A stretch of DNA of 64,000 bases from Glutamicibacter mishrai (GCF_012221945.1 NZ_CP032549.1:1116001-1180000), one strand, 5' to 3'. Counted from the stretch's first letter, positions 44,433-53,836 are shown. Notes: a model not told the origin generated them from the sequence alone. Translations and numbers: made by a program.

Positions 44433-45290
44433 ATGAACGAGGCTGCTGGGGCGCCGCAGGAAATCGTTTGGTGGGACCGCTTGCTCATACGGTTCCCTGG
44501 CTACTCGCTGATTGCTTGGGCAGGATGCTACGGCTTCCACCAGCACGGACTGCCGATGAAGACAGCGGTGCTGGTTTTCTTCCTGGCCTGCGTCCCGCTA
44601 CTGGGCGGCTGGCAAATCTTCCACGTCTGGCGCGCCCGCCAGCGCACGCGTGAGTGGCGCCAGCAACAGCAACTGACACAGGGCGAGCTAGGCGTGCCGA
44701 ATGTGCCGCAGATCCGGCAGAAACTCGCTCACATTGCCGAAAAGAAAACTGATCGACCCGAGCCCCAGAAGCCGCGAATCAGCGCATGGGGAATCTTCCT
44801 GATCGCCATGGCCCTTGCAGCCGTTGCCATCGGTTTGGGGATCCTCCTAGCGAATTTGGGAGCACCGCGAATTGCCACCTTCGGCGTCATTACGCTGGTC
44901 TTAGGCGGACTGGCCCCGTTGCAATTCCTGGGTGTGCAAAATCGCGCCTACCGGGCCATCAAGACCATGCCCAAGAAACTGTCCAAGGTTCGAAACCTGG
45001 TATCCAAGGAACGCTACGCTCCGAGTTCCCAGCGTTCGACACAAGCAACGGACAGCACTTTGGATGCCGCCTTGCTCATCGTGGATCAAGCCTTGGATCT
45101 CTCCAGGGGCGGGCATCACCGGGCCGCGGTGGACTGCGTTGATCTCTTGGCCGCGCTGGCCAGGGACAGCTGGCCGGCATCATGCAAGCCGCGAGTTGTG
45201 GCAGAAAAACTTCAGCAGCGGATCAATGGCGCGTTGGCTCAGCTCAGTATCGAGGAGCGTAAAACGATGGATGGGCGCAAGAGTTTCTAG
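44433..45290 (+). CDS. Membrane protein of unknown function
   Basis: A 285-residue protein not recognised as a known family. It has two hydrophobic segments near the N-terminus (about 23-60), a basic Gln/Arg-rich linker, two more segments (about 118-170), and a soluble C-terminal domain (about 200-285) with ALLIVDQALDLSRGGHHRAAVDCVDLLAAL, helical and possibly binding a ligand or partner. It is cotranscribed with the HTH gene (12-bp gap). Confidence 0.68.
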   Translation: MNEAAGAPQEIVWWDRLLIRFPGYSLIAWAGCYGFHQHGLPMKTAVLVFFLACVPLLGGWQIFHVWRARQRTREWRQQQQLTQGELGVPNVPQIRQKLAHIAEKKTDRPEPQKPRISAWGIFLIAMALAAVAIGLGILLANLGAPRIATFGVITLVLGGLAPLQFLGVQNRAYRAIKTMPKKLSKVRNLVSKERYAPSSQRSTQATDSTLDAALLIVDQALDLSRGGHHRAAVDCVDLLAALARDSWPASCKPRVVAEKLQQRINGALAQLSIEERKTMDGRKSF

Positions 45291-45333
45291 ACCTAGGAAG
45301 ACAAGTTCTTGCCAAGCCCTGATTTTCCTGTTG

Positions 45334-45349
45334 GAATACCAAAGTATTC
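45334..45349. promoter_or_regulatory. Palindrome upstream of the aminotransferase gene
   Basis: GAATAC-CAAA-GTATTC is a perfect 6-4-6 inverted repeat about 85 bp before the aminotransferase start, followed by TATTCGAAAA. It could be an operator for a nearby regulator, for example the IclR protein encoded at 46689; this is a guess from position. Confidence 0.4.
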
Positions 45350-45431
45350 TATTCGAAAACATGTCTTCGCGCGGAGCCAGCACGCGAGGAGCGCGCTTCG
45401 GCAATCCCCGGAGCCTTGGCCAAGGAGGACC

Positions 45432-46673
45432 ATGACCGCCGCACCACAATCCCTCGCTACTGCCCATGAGGCGTTGCTCTCCGACCGCGCGGCCGGCATC
45501 AAGCAGTCGGCCGTCCGCGACGTCTTCGAACTGTCCCTTGACCCTTCCTTGGTGTCCCTGGCTGGCGGCAATCCTTTCCTGCAGTTACTGCCCTTGGAAA
45601 AGATCGCGCAGCTGACTTCTCGCATCATCACCGAGCAGGGTCCCGAAGCCCTGCAGTACGGTTCGGGCCTTGGCACCGCTGAACTGCGCGAGCAGATCAT
45701 CGAGGTCATGGCCGCCGAAGGGATCACCAACGTCACTGTGGATGACGTAGTTGTCACCAATGGCTCCCAGTCCGCACAGGATATGGCATGCAAGGTGTTC
45801 TGCAACCCCGGAGACACCGTGCTTTGCGAAGACCCTACCTACGTTGGCGCACTGAACACCTTCGAGGCCTATCAGGTCGCCGCGCGCCCAGTGGGCACCG
45901 ACGACAACGGACTCATTCCCGATGCCCTGCGCGAGCGCATCCGCGAATTGCGCGCGGCCGGCGAGCACATCAAATTCCTCTACACCATCCCGAACTTCAA
46001 CAACCCCTCGGGCATCACGCTGGCAGCCGAGCGGCGCCAGGAAATCGTGGAGATCTGCCGCGAAGAAGGCATCCTCATCCTGGAGGACAATCCCTACGGA
46101 ATGCTCCGCTACGAAGGCCAGGCCGCGCCGACCCTTCGCAGCCTGGATCCGGAGAACGTCATCTATATGGGCTCCTTCTCCAAGATCTTCGCCCCGGGCC
46201 TGCGCATCGGATGGGCGGCTGTCCCCACCCATCTCTTCCGCCGTTTCTACCTGGCAGGAGAAGCGGTGGCACTATGCCCGCCAACCCTGAACCAGATGAT
46301 CATCAGCGCCTACCTCAATGAGCACGACTGGAAGGGCCAGATCACCAAATACAACGATCTCTACCGCTCCCGCCGTGACGCCATGCTCCAGGCCCTGGCC
46401 CAGTACCTGCCGGCGGAAGTCAGCTACACGCGTCCGGAAGGCGGATTCTTCATCTGGCTCACACTGCCACAGGGAATCGACACCTATGAGCTGCTGCAGC
46501 AGGGAGTGAAGGCAGGAGTCATCTTCATTCCCGGAGCTGCGTTCAGCCCGAGCGGCCAAGCGGATAACAAGCTGCGCCTGGCGTTCTGCTCGGTCGATGA
46601 GGCGACCATTGCCGAGGGTGTCCAGCGCTTGTCGGGATTGCTGTCCTCAGCCATCGAAGCCAATGGCCGGTAG
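45432..46673 (+). CDS. PLP-dependent aminotransferase, class I/II (2-aminoadipate/valine type)
   Basis: A 413-residue fold-type I aminotransferase of the MocR/LysN subgroup, without the GntR domain. The PLP Lys is in YMGSFSKIFAPGLRIGW, with GSQSAQD near residue 107 and FIPGAAFSP near the C-terminus. AAGGAGG precedes the ATG at 45432. These enzymes transaminate 2-aminoadipate, branched-chain or aromatic amino acids. It lies next to the shikimate catabolic operon but converges with it, so a link is not certain. Confidence 0.88.
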   Translation: MTAAPQSLATAHEALLSDRAAGIKQSAVRDVFELSLDPSLVSLAGGNPFLQLLPLEKIAQLTSRIITEQGPEALQYGSGLGTAELREQIIEVMAAEGITNVTVDDVVVTNGSQSAQDMACKVFCNPGDTVLCEDPTYVGALNTFEAYQVAARPVGTDDNGLIPDALRERIRELRAAGEHIKFLYTIPNFNNPSGITLAAERRQEIVEICREEGILILEDNPYGMLRYEGQAAPTLRSLDPENVIYMGSFSKIFAPGLRIGWAAVPTHLFRRFYLAGEAVALCPPTLNQMIISAYLNEHDWKGQITKYNDLYRSRRDAMLQALAQYLPAEVSYTRPEGGFFIWLTLPQGIDTYELLQQGVKAGVIFIPGAAFSPSGQADNKLRLAFCSVDEATIAEGVQRLSGLLSSAIEANGR

Positions 46674-46688
46674 TTTGCAGTCGGCTGC

Positions 46689-47459
46689 CTAGCCCAGGCG
46701 CCCGCCGAAGTCGTCAGCAATGTCGTTGGCGGCACGGCGAAGCCTGGGCAACAGCTGGTCCTGGATATATTCAGGGTTGTTCCGGCTGGTCTGCACCGAG
46801 ATATTCAACGCGCCCAGCAGCTTTCCGCCGCGGATCACCGGAACGGCCAGGCCACGCAGCCCCTCATCCAGTTCTTGATTGACCAAGGACCATTCCTGCT
46901 CGCGAACCGTTGCCAGTTCCTTTTTCAAGTCCTTGATGCTCGCGACCGTGTGCTCGGTGTACTTCTGCAGCTCCACGCGCTGCAGGAATGCTTCCTGCTC
47001 CCCCGGCTCCAGATGGGCGATGAGCACACGGCCCATCGAAGTCACCCAGGCCGGCAGGCGATTGCCAATGGACACGTTCAATGCATGGAGCCGTGGTGCT
47101 GCGACGCGTTCTACATAGAGCACGTCCTGGCCTTCAAGGACACACAGAGAAGCGGTCTCCTCCAGCTCACGGGCCAGCGCCTGCAGATGGCCGACGGCGG
47201 CCTGGGGAAGGGTCAATCCGGAAAGATAAGCAGCGCCAATATCCAGAACGCGCGGGGTCATCTTAAAGGCATTGCCTTGGGCCTGCAGGTATCCAAGGTC
47301 AACCAGGGTCAGCAGGAATCGGCGGGCCGAGGCGCGGGTCTGGTCAGTAGCCGTGGCAACCTGGGAGACCGTCAGTTCAGAGTTGCCTGCCGAAAATGCC
47401 AGCAGCACGGCCAGGGTCTTTTCCGCTGACTTAACGAAATAATCCGGCCGCTCTGCCAC
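46689..47459 (-). CDS. IclR-family regulator, PcaR/PobR type
   Basis: A 256-residue IclR protein: N-terminal winged helix (ELTVSQVATATDQTRASARRFLLTLVDLGYL in part) and IclR effector domain with SMGRVLIAHL and a C-terminal GLRGLAVPVI. The closest types are PcaR/PobR/PcaU, which respond to protocatechuate-pathway acids. It is the last gene of the shikimate dehydrogenase/3-dehydroshikimate dehydratase operon, 17 bp after quiC, so it probably controls that operon and the divergent transporter in response to shikimate, quinate or protocatechuate. Confidence 0.9.
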   Translation of the reverse strand: MAERPDYFVKSAEKTLAVLLAFSAGNSELTVSQVATATDQTRASARRFLLTLVDLGYLQAQGNAFKMTPRVLDIGAAYLSGLTLPQAAVGHLQALARELEETASLCVLEGQDVLYVERVAAPRLHALNVSIGNRLPAWVTSMGRVLIAHLEPGEQEAFLQRVELQKYTEHTVASIKDLKKELATVREQEWSLVNQELDEGLRGLAVPVIRGGKLLGALNISVQTSRNNPEYIQDQLLPRLRRAANDIADDFGGRLG

Positions 47460-47476
47460 TGTTTGGTCCCCCAGCT

Positions 47477-49330
47477 TTACAAGTTCCTGCTCCAGCGATT
47501 GCTCTCGAATTGAGAAGCAAGCCGGACCGGCGCATTTGGCGCTCCATACCCATCGTAGCTAGAACGCCGTTCAACTACCTCCAAGAACATGTTGCCAAGG
47601 GTCTTCGTGTAGAAGTGCAGGAATTCCCCGGCCTCATCGCGGTCATAGAGCAGGTGCAAATCCTTCAGGGTTTCCAGCAGTTGCGCATCCAGATCGAAGC
47701 GCGCGGCGAGGTCCTCGTAATAATTCGCTGGCACCTGCAAAAACTCCATGCCGCGGGCACGCGCGGTGCGGGCGACTTCGATGATGTCATCGGTGCGAAG
47801 GGCAACGTGTTCCGGGTATTCGTGGTTGCGTTCAATCACGCTTTCCAGGCCCTGCGGCACGATATTCAATGCCAGCCGGACGCTGGAATCGCCGGTCGCA
47901 AGAACCTGTGACCGCACCAGCCCCATGGGGCTTGGCACTTCCGTGCCCGGCCGCGCTTTCAGGTTCAGCACGCTGCTGTAGAACAGCACTGATTCGTCAA
48001 AGCATTGCCAAGGCTGGGCCAGGTTGATGTGGTCGATATTCAAGATGGGCCCAGTGGGCGCAGCGTTGGCCTCCGGTGCGGAATCCTCGAATTCCTGCAC
48101 CCAGTTTTCGGTGTTGGCCAGCGAGCTGAAGAATACTTCGGTGCGATCCGGGGCGATGAACCCCGGCAGATCCTGCTCATTATGGGTTTGGTGGCGAGGA
48201 ACCCGGGGCGCCAGCAGGGCGCCTCCGCGTTCGCCGCTGGCCACGGGGTCCGGCACCAGCACGCCGAAGCCCGAGACAGCTGCTTCCACCCCGCGGCTGC
48301 GCTGGGAATTGATGATGATCTTGGCTTCGCCCGAGCTCCAGAGCTGCACCGGCTTGCGCCGGTGCTGGCCGCGGAAGTTGAATCCGAGTTGCGAGAGCAG
48401 CCCTGCCACGCGTTCGGGGTCTTCAGTCCTGATCTCGGCGAAGTCGAATCCAGTGGCGTCTTGGATGCCGGGAAGCACCTCGAGCTCCAGCGCGTAGCTC
48501 TCCGAGTTCGAGTCCAGCAACTGGGCCGTCTTCGATCCCAACCACTGCAAGGAGCGAAGCCCATCGATGGCGGTACGCTCCACATTGGACTGGCGGAATA
48601 CGTCATTGAAGATTTCCAGCGAAATGATGCCGTCGTATCCGGAGCGGACGAGCTCTGCCAGGAACTGGTCCAGCGCGAACCCGCCCTGTCCGGGGAAGAG
48701 CCGGTAGTGGCGGGACCACGAGAGGATGTCCATTGAGAGCACCGGTGCGTCGGCCAATTGCACGAAGAAGATCTTCTCGCCCGGAATGCTGGCGATGTCC
48801 GCCGGGTCATCGCCGCGCGAAAGAATATGGAAGCTGTCGATGCACAGCCCGACGTTGGCTCGATCCACGCGCTTCACGACCTCCCATGAGTGCTGGTAGG
48901 TGTCAACGTATTTGCCCCAGGCCAATGCCTCATAGGCGATGCGCACTTTGTATTTTTCAGCGAGATCGGAAAGCTGGCGGATCTGCTCGACAAACAGGTC
49001 ATCGTCATTGATGGTGGCGGTGCCGACGTTGGAGCACAACAGCATCAGATCCATGCCCAGGCGTTGCATAAGCTGGAATTTCGCCTCGGCACGGTGCAGG
49101 TTGGCTTTGAGCGCCTCCTCGGTGACTCCTTCGAAGTCGCGGAAGGGCTGGAACAAGTCCAGGGTCAGTCCCAGACGGTGCGCCATGGCCTTAACTTCTT
49201 CTGGCGACATGGGGCTGACCAACAGATCCTGTTCAAAGATCTCGATTCCGTCGAACCCGGCTTTGGCGCAGGCCAGCAGCTTTTCTTCGAGGGTTCCTGA
49301 GAGGCATACCGTGGCGATCGAGGTGCGCAT
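47477..49330 (-). CDS. quiC: 3-dehydroshikimate dehydratase with 4-hydroxyphenylpyruvate dioxygenase-like C-terminus
   Basis: A 617-residue two-part protein. Residues 1 to about 280 are an AP-endonuclease-2 type TIM barrel (GFDGIEIFEQDLL, CIDSFHIL), the dehydratase giving protocatechuate from 3-dehydroshikimate. The rest holds two VOC domains as in HPPD, with metal-type residues in NIDHINLAQP and FLHFYTKTLGNMFLEV. QuiC1-type fusions of this kind are known in Pseudomonas. The ATG at 49330 overlaps the shikimate dehydrogenase stop (TAATG); the longer frame to 49462 lies inside that gene. Confidence 0.9.
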   Translation of the reverse strand: MRTSIATVCLSGTLEEKLLACAKAGFDGIEIFEQDLLVSPMSPEEVKAMAHRLGLTLDLFQPFRDFEGVTEEALKANLHRAEAKFQLMQRLGMDLMLLCSNVGTATINDDDLFVEQIRQLSDLAEKYKVRIAYEALAWGKYVDTYQHSWEVVKRVDRANVGLCIDSFHILSRGDDPADIASIPGEKIFFVQLADAPVLSMDILSWSRHYRLFPGQGGFALDQFLAELVRSGYDGIISLEIFNDVFRQSNVERTAIDGLRSLQWLGSKTAQLLDSNSESYALELEVLPGIQDATGFDFAEIRTEDPERVAGLLSQLGFNFRGQHRRKPVQLWSSGEAKIIINSQRSRGVEAAVSGFGVLVPDPVASGERGGALLAPRVPRHQTHNEQDLPGFIAPDRTEVFFSSLANTENWVQEFEDSAPEANAAPTGPILNIDHINLAQPWQCFDESVLFYSSVLNLKARPGTEVPSPMGLVRSQVLATGDSSVRLALNIVPQGLESVIERNHEYPEHVALRTDDIIEVARTARARGMEFLQVPANYYEDLAARFDLDAQLLETLKDLHLLYDRDEAGEFLHFYTKTLGNMFLEVVERRSSYDGYGAPNAPVRLASQFESNRWSRNL

Positions 49331-50202
49331 TACAGTCCTTTGTCCAGCAGTTCCAGCAGGTGGCTTCGGACCTGCTGCGTCTCCGGCCTGATGCCGGTGA
49401 TGATTTCGAAGGCATCGACCGCTTGGCCCACGGCCATATATCCGCCATCCAGGACCTGGCATCCCAGGTCGCGGGCGGCGACAATGAGTTCGGTGTCCAC
49501 CGGGCGGTAGATGCAGTCGGCAACCCAGTGGCGTTCTTCGAGCGCGGCGAGATCCAGGGGCAGCCCCGGGTGGTGGTGCATGCCGATCGGGGTCGCATTG
49601 AGCAATCCGTCCACCTGGCCCAGCAGCTGCGGGACCTGCTGCGGTGTTGCCGCATGGATTGCCGCGTGCGGGAAGTGCTTGCGCAGCTCGCGGACACGAT
49701 GTTCAACGCGGTCCTCATCGAGGTCGACGATGTGCAGTTCCTCGGTGCCATCCTGCAGCAGTGCGTAGGCCACGGCCGCGCCGGCTCCGCCGGCTCCCAA
49801 CTGCAGCACTTTGCGCTTTGCGACTCCGGGCAGCCCGTCGTTCAGGCCACGGATGAATCCGGAGGCATCGGTGTTATGCCCGATGAATTTGCCGTCCTGG
49901 ATCACCACGGTATTGACCGCTCCGATGGCTCTGGCCGTAGGCGAGATGTCATCTAGGTGGTCGAGAACGAGTTGTTTGCAAGGATGGGTTACGTTGAAGG
50001 CGTTAAATCCCAGCTTGGCTCCCGCTTGGAGCAGCTCCCCGATATCGCTTGCCGGAAGATTGAGTTCGGTGAGGTCAATCGGCCGATACAGGTAATGCAG
50101 CCCATGGACCTGGGCAGCACGTTCGTGCATCGGTGGCGTCAGCGAAGGCATTACGCCGTCACCGATCAGACCGACCAGATAAGACTCAGCACGTGTACTC
50201 AT
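49330..50202 (-). CDS. Shikimate/quinate dehydrogenase, catabolic AroE-type
   Basis: A 290-residue shikimate dehydrogenase-family protein with LIGDGVMPSLTPPMHERAA at the substrate end, FNVTHPCKQ and the cofactor loop GAGGAGAAVAYAL. The catalytic Lys-Asp pair (K in PCKQ, D in TDASGF) is present. The operon with QuiC shows a catabolic job, oxidising shikimate or quinate to the 3-dehydro acid, rather than aromatic biosynthesis. First gene of the minus-strand operon. Confidence 0.9.
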   Translation of the reverse strand: MSTRAESYLVGLIGDGVMPSLTPPMHERAAQVHGLHYLYRPIDLTELNLPASDIGELLQAGAKLGFNAFNVTHPCKQLVLDHLDDISPTARAIGAVNTVVIQDGKFIGHNTDASGFIRGLNDGLPGVAKRKVLQLGAGGAGAAVAYALLQDGTEELHIVDLDEDRVEHRVRELRKHFPHAAIHAATPQQVPQLLGQVDGLLNATPIGMHHHPGLPLDLAALEERHWVADCIYRPVDTELIVAARDLGCQVLDGGYMAVGQAVDAFEIITGIRPETQQVRSHLLELLDKGL

Positions 50203-50273
50203 GTTCTCCCGCAGCTCTTCTTGTTTACTTCAGGTATTGCCTGAGATGTGATTTACATCTACTGTAATCCAAT

Positions 50274-50310
50274 GAACACATTCCGAACAAGTGTACGCAT
50301 AGCGAACACT
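50274..50310. promoter_or_regulatory. GAACA repeats in the shikimate divergent promoter
   Basis: GAACA occurs at 50274-50278, 50285-50289 and 50304-50308; the first two are one helical turn apart. AGTGT (50290-50294) and ACACT (50306-50310) form an inverted repeat in the same stretch. The region lies between the catabolic operon and the transporter and is a plausible IclR-family site, since PcaU/PcaR types bind short repeated elements. Confidence 0.45.
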
Positions 50311-50357
50311 TAAAGACCATCTTCACCCTCTTTAGACACTCGACGAGGAGTCACCCG

Positions 50358-51698
50358 ATGCCATCCCCACACGGACCCAACGCATCCGCCGACACCGGCA
50401 GCCCAGGAAGAACACCGGTCAAGGCGGCCATCGCCAGCTTCATGGGAAGCGCCGTTGAATACTACGACTTCTTCATCTTCGGCTCCGCGGCAGCTCTGAT
50501 CTTCCCGCATATCTTCTTCCCTGACACCGACACCAACGCTGCGGTGATGTCGCTGGCCACCTTCGGCTTCGCCTATGTCGCACGCCCGGTGGGCGCCATC
50601 TTCGTGGGGCACTTCGGCGACCGCATCGGCCGGCAGAAAGTCCTGATGTTCACCCTGCTGCTCATGGGCGCTTCGACCTTCCTCATCGGCTGCCTGCCGA
50701 CCTTCGAGCAGGTGGGCTGGCTCGCCCCGATCCTGCTGGTCTTCGCCCGGCTCTGCCAGGGGCTCTCGGCAGCTGGGGAACAGGCCGGCGCCTCATCGAT
50801 GTCGCTGGAGCACGCGCCGGACCACCGCCGCAGCTTCTTCACCTCATGGACCCTCACCGGCACCCAGGGCGGCCAGATCCTCGCCGCGATGATCTTCATC
50901 CCGGTGGTCGCCCTTCCCGATGAGATCAAATTCGGCATCGGCTGGCGCATTCCGTTCTGGCTTTCGGCAGTCGTCGTGATCATCACCTTCTTCATCCGCC
51001 GCTCGCTGCATGAAACCCCGGAATTCGAAGAAGCCAAGAAGAACAACGACATCGCCAAGCTGCCTTTGGCCGTGCTGCTGCGCTTCCACTGGAAGGACGT
51101 GCTGCGCGTTGTGCTGTGCGCATTCATCGCCGCCGTGTCCACCGTGTATGGCACCCTGGCGATTTCCTACGGCAAGGTCATCGGCAATATGGACGAATCC
51201 ATTACCCTGTGGCTTGTGGTCGCCGGCAATATCGGCGCGCTGATTTCGCAGCCGCTGTTCGGCATGCTGGCAGACAAGATCGGCCGCAAGCCGGTGTTCA
51301 TCTACGGCGCACTGGGTTCGGCAGCCATCATGCCGTTCTACCTGCGGTCCATGGAGTCGAGCAACGCGCTGCTGCAGTTCACCCTTTCGGTGCTGGTGTT
51401 CTCCTGCGCCTATGCGGCGGCGAACGCGGTCTGGCCGAGCTTCTACGCAGAGATGTTCTCCTCGCAGGTGCGCTTCTCCGGGCTGGCTATCGGCACCCAG
51501 CTGGGCTTCCTGATGGCGGGCTTCGCGCCGTCCATCGTCGCCGCCCTGGGCGGGCTCGAAGCCAATGGCTGGGTCCAGATCAGCCTGTTCACCGCGGCGA
51601 TCGCCGTCATATCCTCGCTCTCGGCGTTGACTGCACGCGAGACCTATCGGGTTCCCACCAAGCAGCTGGGCCACACCATAGAAAAGGTTGCTTCCTAG
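50358..51698 (+). CDS. MHS-family MFS transporter, probable shikimate/dehydroshikimate permease
   Basis: A 446-residue metabolite:H+ symporter of the ShiA/KgtP type with 12 membrane segments. ASFMGSAVEYYDFFIFGSAAAL begins the protein, GHFGDRIGRQKVL is the loop 2-3 motif, and RLCQGLSAAGEQAGASSM follows. Its divergent position to the shikimate catabolic genes indicates uptake of shikimate, quinate or dehydroshikimate. Confidence 0.9.
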   Translation: MPSPHGPNASADTGSPGRTPVKAAIASFMGSAVEYYDFFIFGSAAALIFPHIFFPDTDTNAAVMSLATFGFAYVARPVGAIFVGHFGDRIGRQKVLMFTLLLMGASTFLIGCLPTFEQVGWLAPILLVFARLCQGLSAAGEQAGASSMSLEHAPDHRRSFFTSWTLTGTQGGQILAAMIFIPVVALPDEIKFGIGWRIPFWLSAVVVIITFFIRRSLHETPEFEEAKKNNDIAKLPLAVLLRFHWKDVLRVVLCAFIAAVSTVYGTLAISYGKVIGNMDESITLWLVVAGNIGALISQPLFGMLADKIGRKPVFIYGALGSAAIMPFYLRSMESSNALLQFTLSVLVFSCAYAAANAVWPSFYAEMFSSQVRFSGLAIGTQLGFLMAGFAPSIVAALGGLEANGWVQISLFTAAIAVISSLSALTARETYRVPTKQLGHTIEKVAS

Positions 51699-51713
51699 GC
51701 TCCCTCTGGTGCC

Positions 51714-51760
51714 CCGGATCGGACGTGGCTCCGCGCACCGCGGCCATGCTCGATCCGGGA
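51714..51760. terminator. Hairpin between the transporter and the LysR gene
   Basis: CCCGGATCG (51714-51722) pairs with CGATCCGGG (51752-51760), with an inner TGGC/CCA and CGCG/CGCG stem. No T-run; it sits between convergent genes. Confidence 0.6.
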
Positions 51761-51781
51761 TGATGCCGTTAAGGGCCGTGT

Positions 51782-52702
51782 TCAGCGGGCGCTGATGGCG
51801 ATCTCCAACAGGGTGCGCTCATTGGGATTCAAGACGCGTTCCTTGCGCCAAATGGCACATAATTTGCGCATCAAGGCCGGCCCGGCAAACGGAACTTCCA
51901 CCAGGGTTCCCTGCTTGATCTGGCTTTCGACTGCCAGCTGGCTCAGCACCGCAGGCCCCATCCCGCCGGCCACCAGCTGGCCGATCGTGGCATTGCTGTT
52001 GAATTCCGCAATCGGCTTGGCACGTTCGGCTGTTGCCAGGGAATCCAGGAACGCCCTGGTGCCTGAACCTTCCTCGCGTTCAATCAGTGCTGTCTCTTGC
52101 AGCTCTTCGAGAGTTACCGGATGCTTCCGGGCGGCCCAAGGGTGGGAAGGGGCCACCACGATCAGCATTTCGTCGCGGAAGACTTCACGGCTTTGAAGCG
52201 CGGAGGGCAGATGGGGTGTTTCGACAAAGCCGAAGCCCAGCTGCTCCAGTTCAACCGCTTGGATCACGTCGTGGGAATTCATGATCCTCATCCGCGGGGT
52301 GACGCTGGGCAATTGCTCATGCAGCTGGCCGATCCACGAGGGCGCCAGGTACTCGGCCACGGTCATGCTGGCTGCGAATTCCAGTTCCGTCTGGCCGTGC
52401 TCGGCCAGGGAACGCACCCCGGCGGCAAAGGCATTGAGCCCGGCGAGCGCTTCACGCGCCCATTGGACGGTGAGCACGCCTTCTGCGGTCAGGGTGGACC
52501 CGCTGGTTTTCCTGGCCACCAGCGCATATCCCAGCCGGCGTTCTAGGGTTTTCAGCGCCCTGGAGGCGTTGGACTGCGCCATGCCGACCGCCCGAGCGCC
52601 GGCGCTCAGGCTCCCATGGTCCGCAATGCCCACCAGCAACTCCAATGAGGAAAGTTGCAGCCAATGGGCCATGCTCTGCCGTACCGGCACATCGCTATCC
52701 AT
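51782..52702 (-). CDS. LysR-family transcriptional regulator, YeiE/CbbR-like
   Basis: A 306-residue LysR protein. The helix-turn-helix reads GSLSAGARAVGMAQSNASRALKTLE near residues 30-55; the effector domain has ASMTVAEYLAPSWIGQLHEQLP, as in CbbR and YeiE. ATG 52702 is chosen because upstream codons overlap the divergent gene. It is divergent from a YeiH-family membrane protein, the usual YeiE/YeiH pairing, and probably regulates it. Confidence 0.92.
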   Translation of the reverse strand: MDSDVPVRQSMAHWLQLSSLELLVGIADHGSLSAGARAVGMAQSNASRALKTLERRLGYALVARKTSGSTLTAEGVLTVQWAREALAGLNAFAAGVRSLAEHGQTELEFAASMTVAEYLAPSWIGQLHEQLPSVTPRMRIMNSHDVIQAVELEQLGFGFVETPHLPSALQSREVFRDEMLIVVAPSHPWAARKHPVTLEELQETALIEREEGSGTRAFLDSLATAERAKPIAEFNSNATIGQLVAGGMGPAVLSQLAVESQIKQGTLVEVPFAGPALMRKLCAIWRKERVLNPNERTLLEIAISAR

Positions 52703-52774
52703 ATCATGATCATATGCCTGTGATGGCCAGAAGATGAATACCGCAGGATCGGCTTCTGGCGAAGAATAGCAGGC

Positions 52775-53836
52775 ATGAACCCCGCCCCCGGCTCGACCAG
52801 CGCACACCCCGCTGCTGGTACCCGCCCCTCCGCCAGAATCACCGCAACCCGCCGGCTACTAGCAGGACCAGCCCCTGGAATCCTGCTCTGCCTGGTGGTC
52901 GGTGCGCTATGCATGCTGATCAGCCATTACCTCAGCTCGGTGAGCGCACTGTTGATCTCCATCGTGCTCGGTGCCCTGTGGCGCAACCTCGCGCCGGTGC
53001 CCCACGTGCTTGATGCCGGGGTGGGGCTTTCAGCGAAGAAGCTCTTGCGGATGGGCATCGTCCTCTTGGGATTCCAGCTGTCGCTGGGATCCATTCTCGC
53101 CCTGGGCCCCGGAGTGCTGCTGGTGGTACTCGCCTCGGTCACCATCACGTTTTTGCTCACCGCATGGATCGGCAAGCTGATGGGCCTGGATCTTGAACAA
53201 CGGCTGTTGATCGCCATCGGTCTTTCCATTTGTGGTGCGGCTGCGGTGGCTGGCGCGGAAGGAACCATCAAAGCCAAGGAGCATCAGGTAGCCACGGCGG
53301 TAGGGCTTGTGGTGTTTTTTGGAACGCTGATGATTCCTGCGATGCCGGCACTTGGCCTGCTCTTGGGCCTGGATGATCGAGGCATCGGGATGCTCGTCGG
53401 GGCGTCCACCCACGAGGTAGCCCAGGTCGTGGCCGGTGCCGGATCGGTATCCGCCGCGGCGCTGGCTGTTGCCGTCACCGTAAAACTAGCGCGAGTCCTC
53501 TTGCTCGCCCCGGTCGTTGCCGGTGTGGGACTGTATCTGCGTCGCCAGCACAGCGTCCATGGCGATAAGAATCCGCCCTTGGTGCCGCTGTTCATCCTCG
53601 GGTTCCTGGCAACGATGCTCCTGCGAACCACCCTCGACCTGCCCGGAGCATTGCTCGACAGCGCCTCGATGGTGCAGACGCTGCTCCTATCGGCTTCGAT
53701 GTTCGCACTCGGGCTCGGCGTGAACCTACGCAGCATCTTCACTACCGGGATCAAGGCGCTGCTTCTGGGCTTGATCGCAACGCTCATCATCATCATTATG
53801 GCAGCCAGCGGAACCGTGCTTTTCCCGCCGACCTAG
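52775..53836 (+). CDS. YeiH-family putative sulfate/sulfite exporter
   Basis: A 353-residue UPF0324/YeiH protein with about ten membrane segments. Motifs are LRMGIVLLGFQLSLGSILALG, SICGAAAVAGAEGTIKAKE and ASTHEVAQVVAGAG. Members of this family are predicted to export sulfate or sulfite, for example with taurine degradation, but transport has rarely been shown. It is paired with a divergent LysR gene; no sulfonate catabolic gene is adjacent. Confidence 0.9.
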   Translation: MNPAPGSTSAHPAAGTRPSARITATRRLLAGPAPGILLCLVVGALCMLISHYLSSVSALLISIVLGALWRNLAPVPHVLDAGVGLSAKKLLRMGIVLLGFQLSLGSILALGPGVLLVVLASVTITFLLTAWIGKLMGLDLEQRLLIAIGLSICGAAAVAGAEGTIKAKEHQVATAVGLVVFFGTLMIPAMPALGLLLGLDDRGIGMLVGASTHEVAQVVAGAGSVSAAALAVAVTVKLARVLLLAPVVAGVGLYLRRQHSVHGDKNPPLVPLFILGFLATMLLRTTLDLPGALLDSASMVQTLLLSASMFALGLGVNLRSIFTTGIKALLLGLIATLIIIIMAASGTVLFPPT

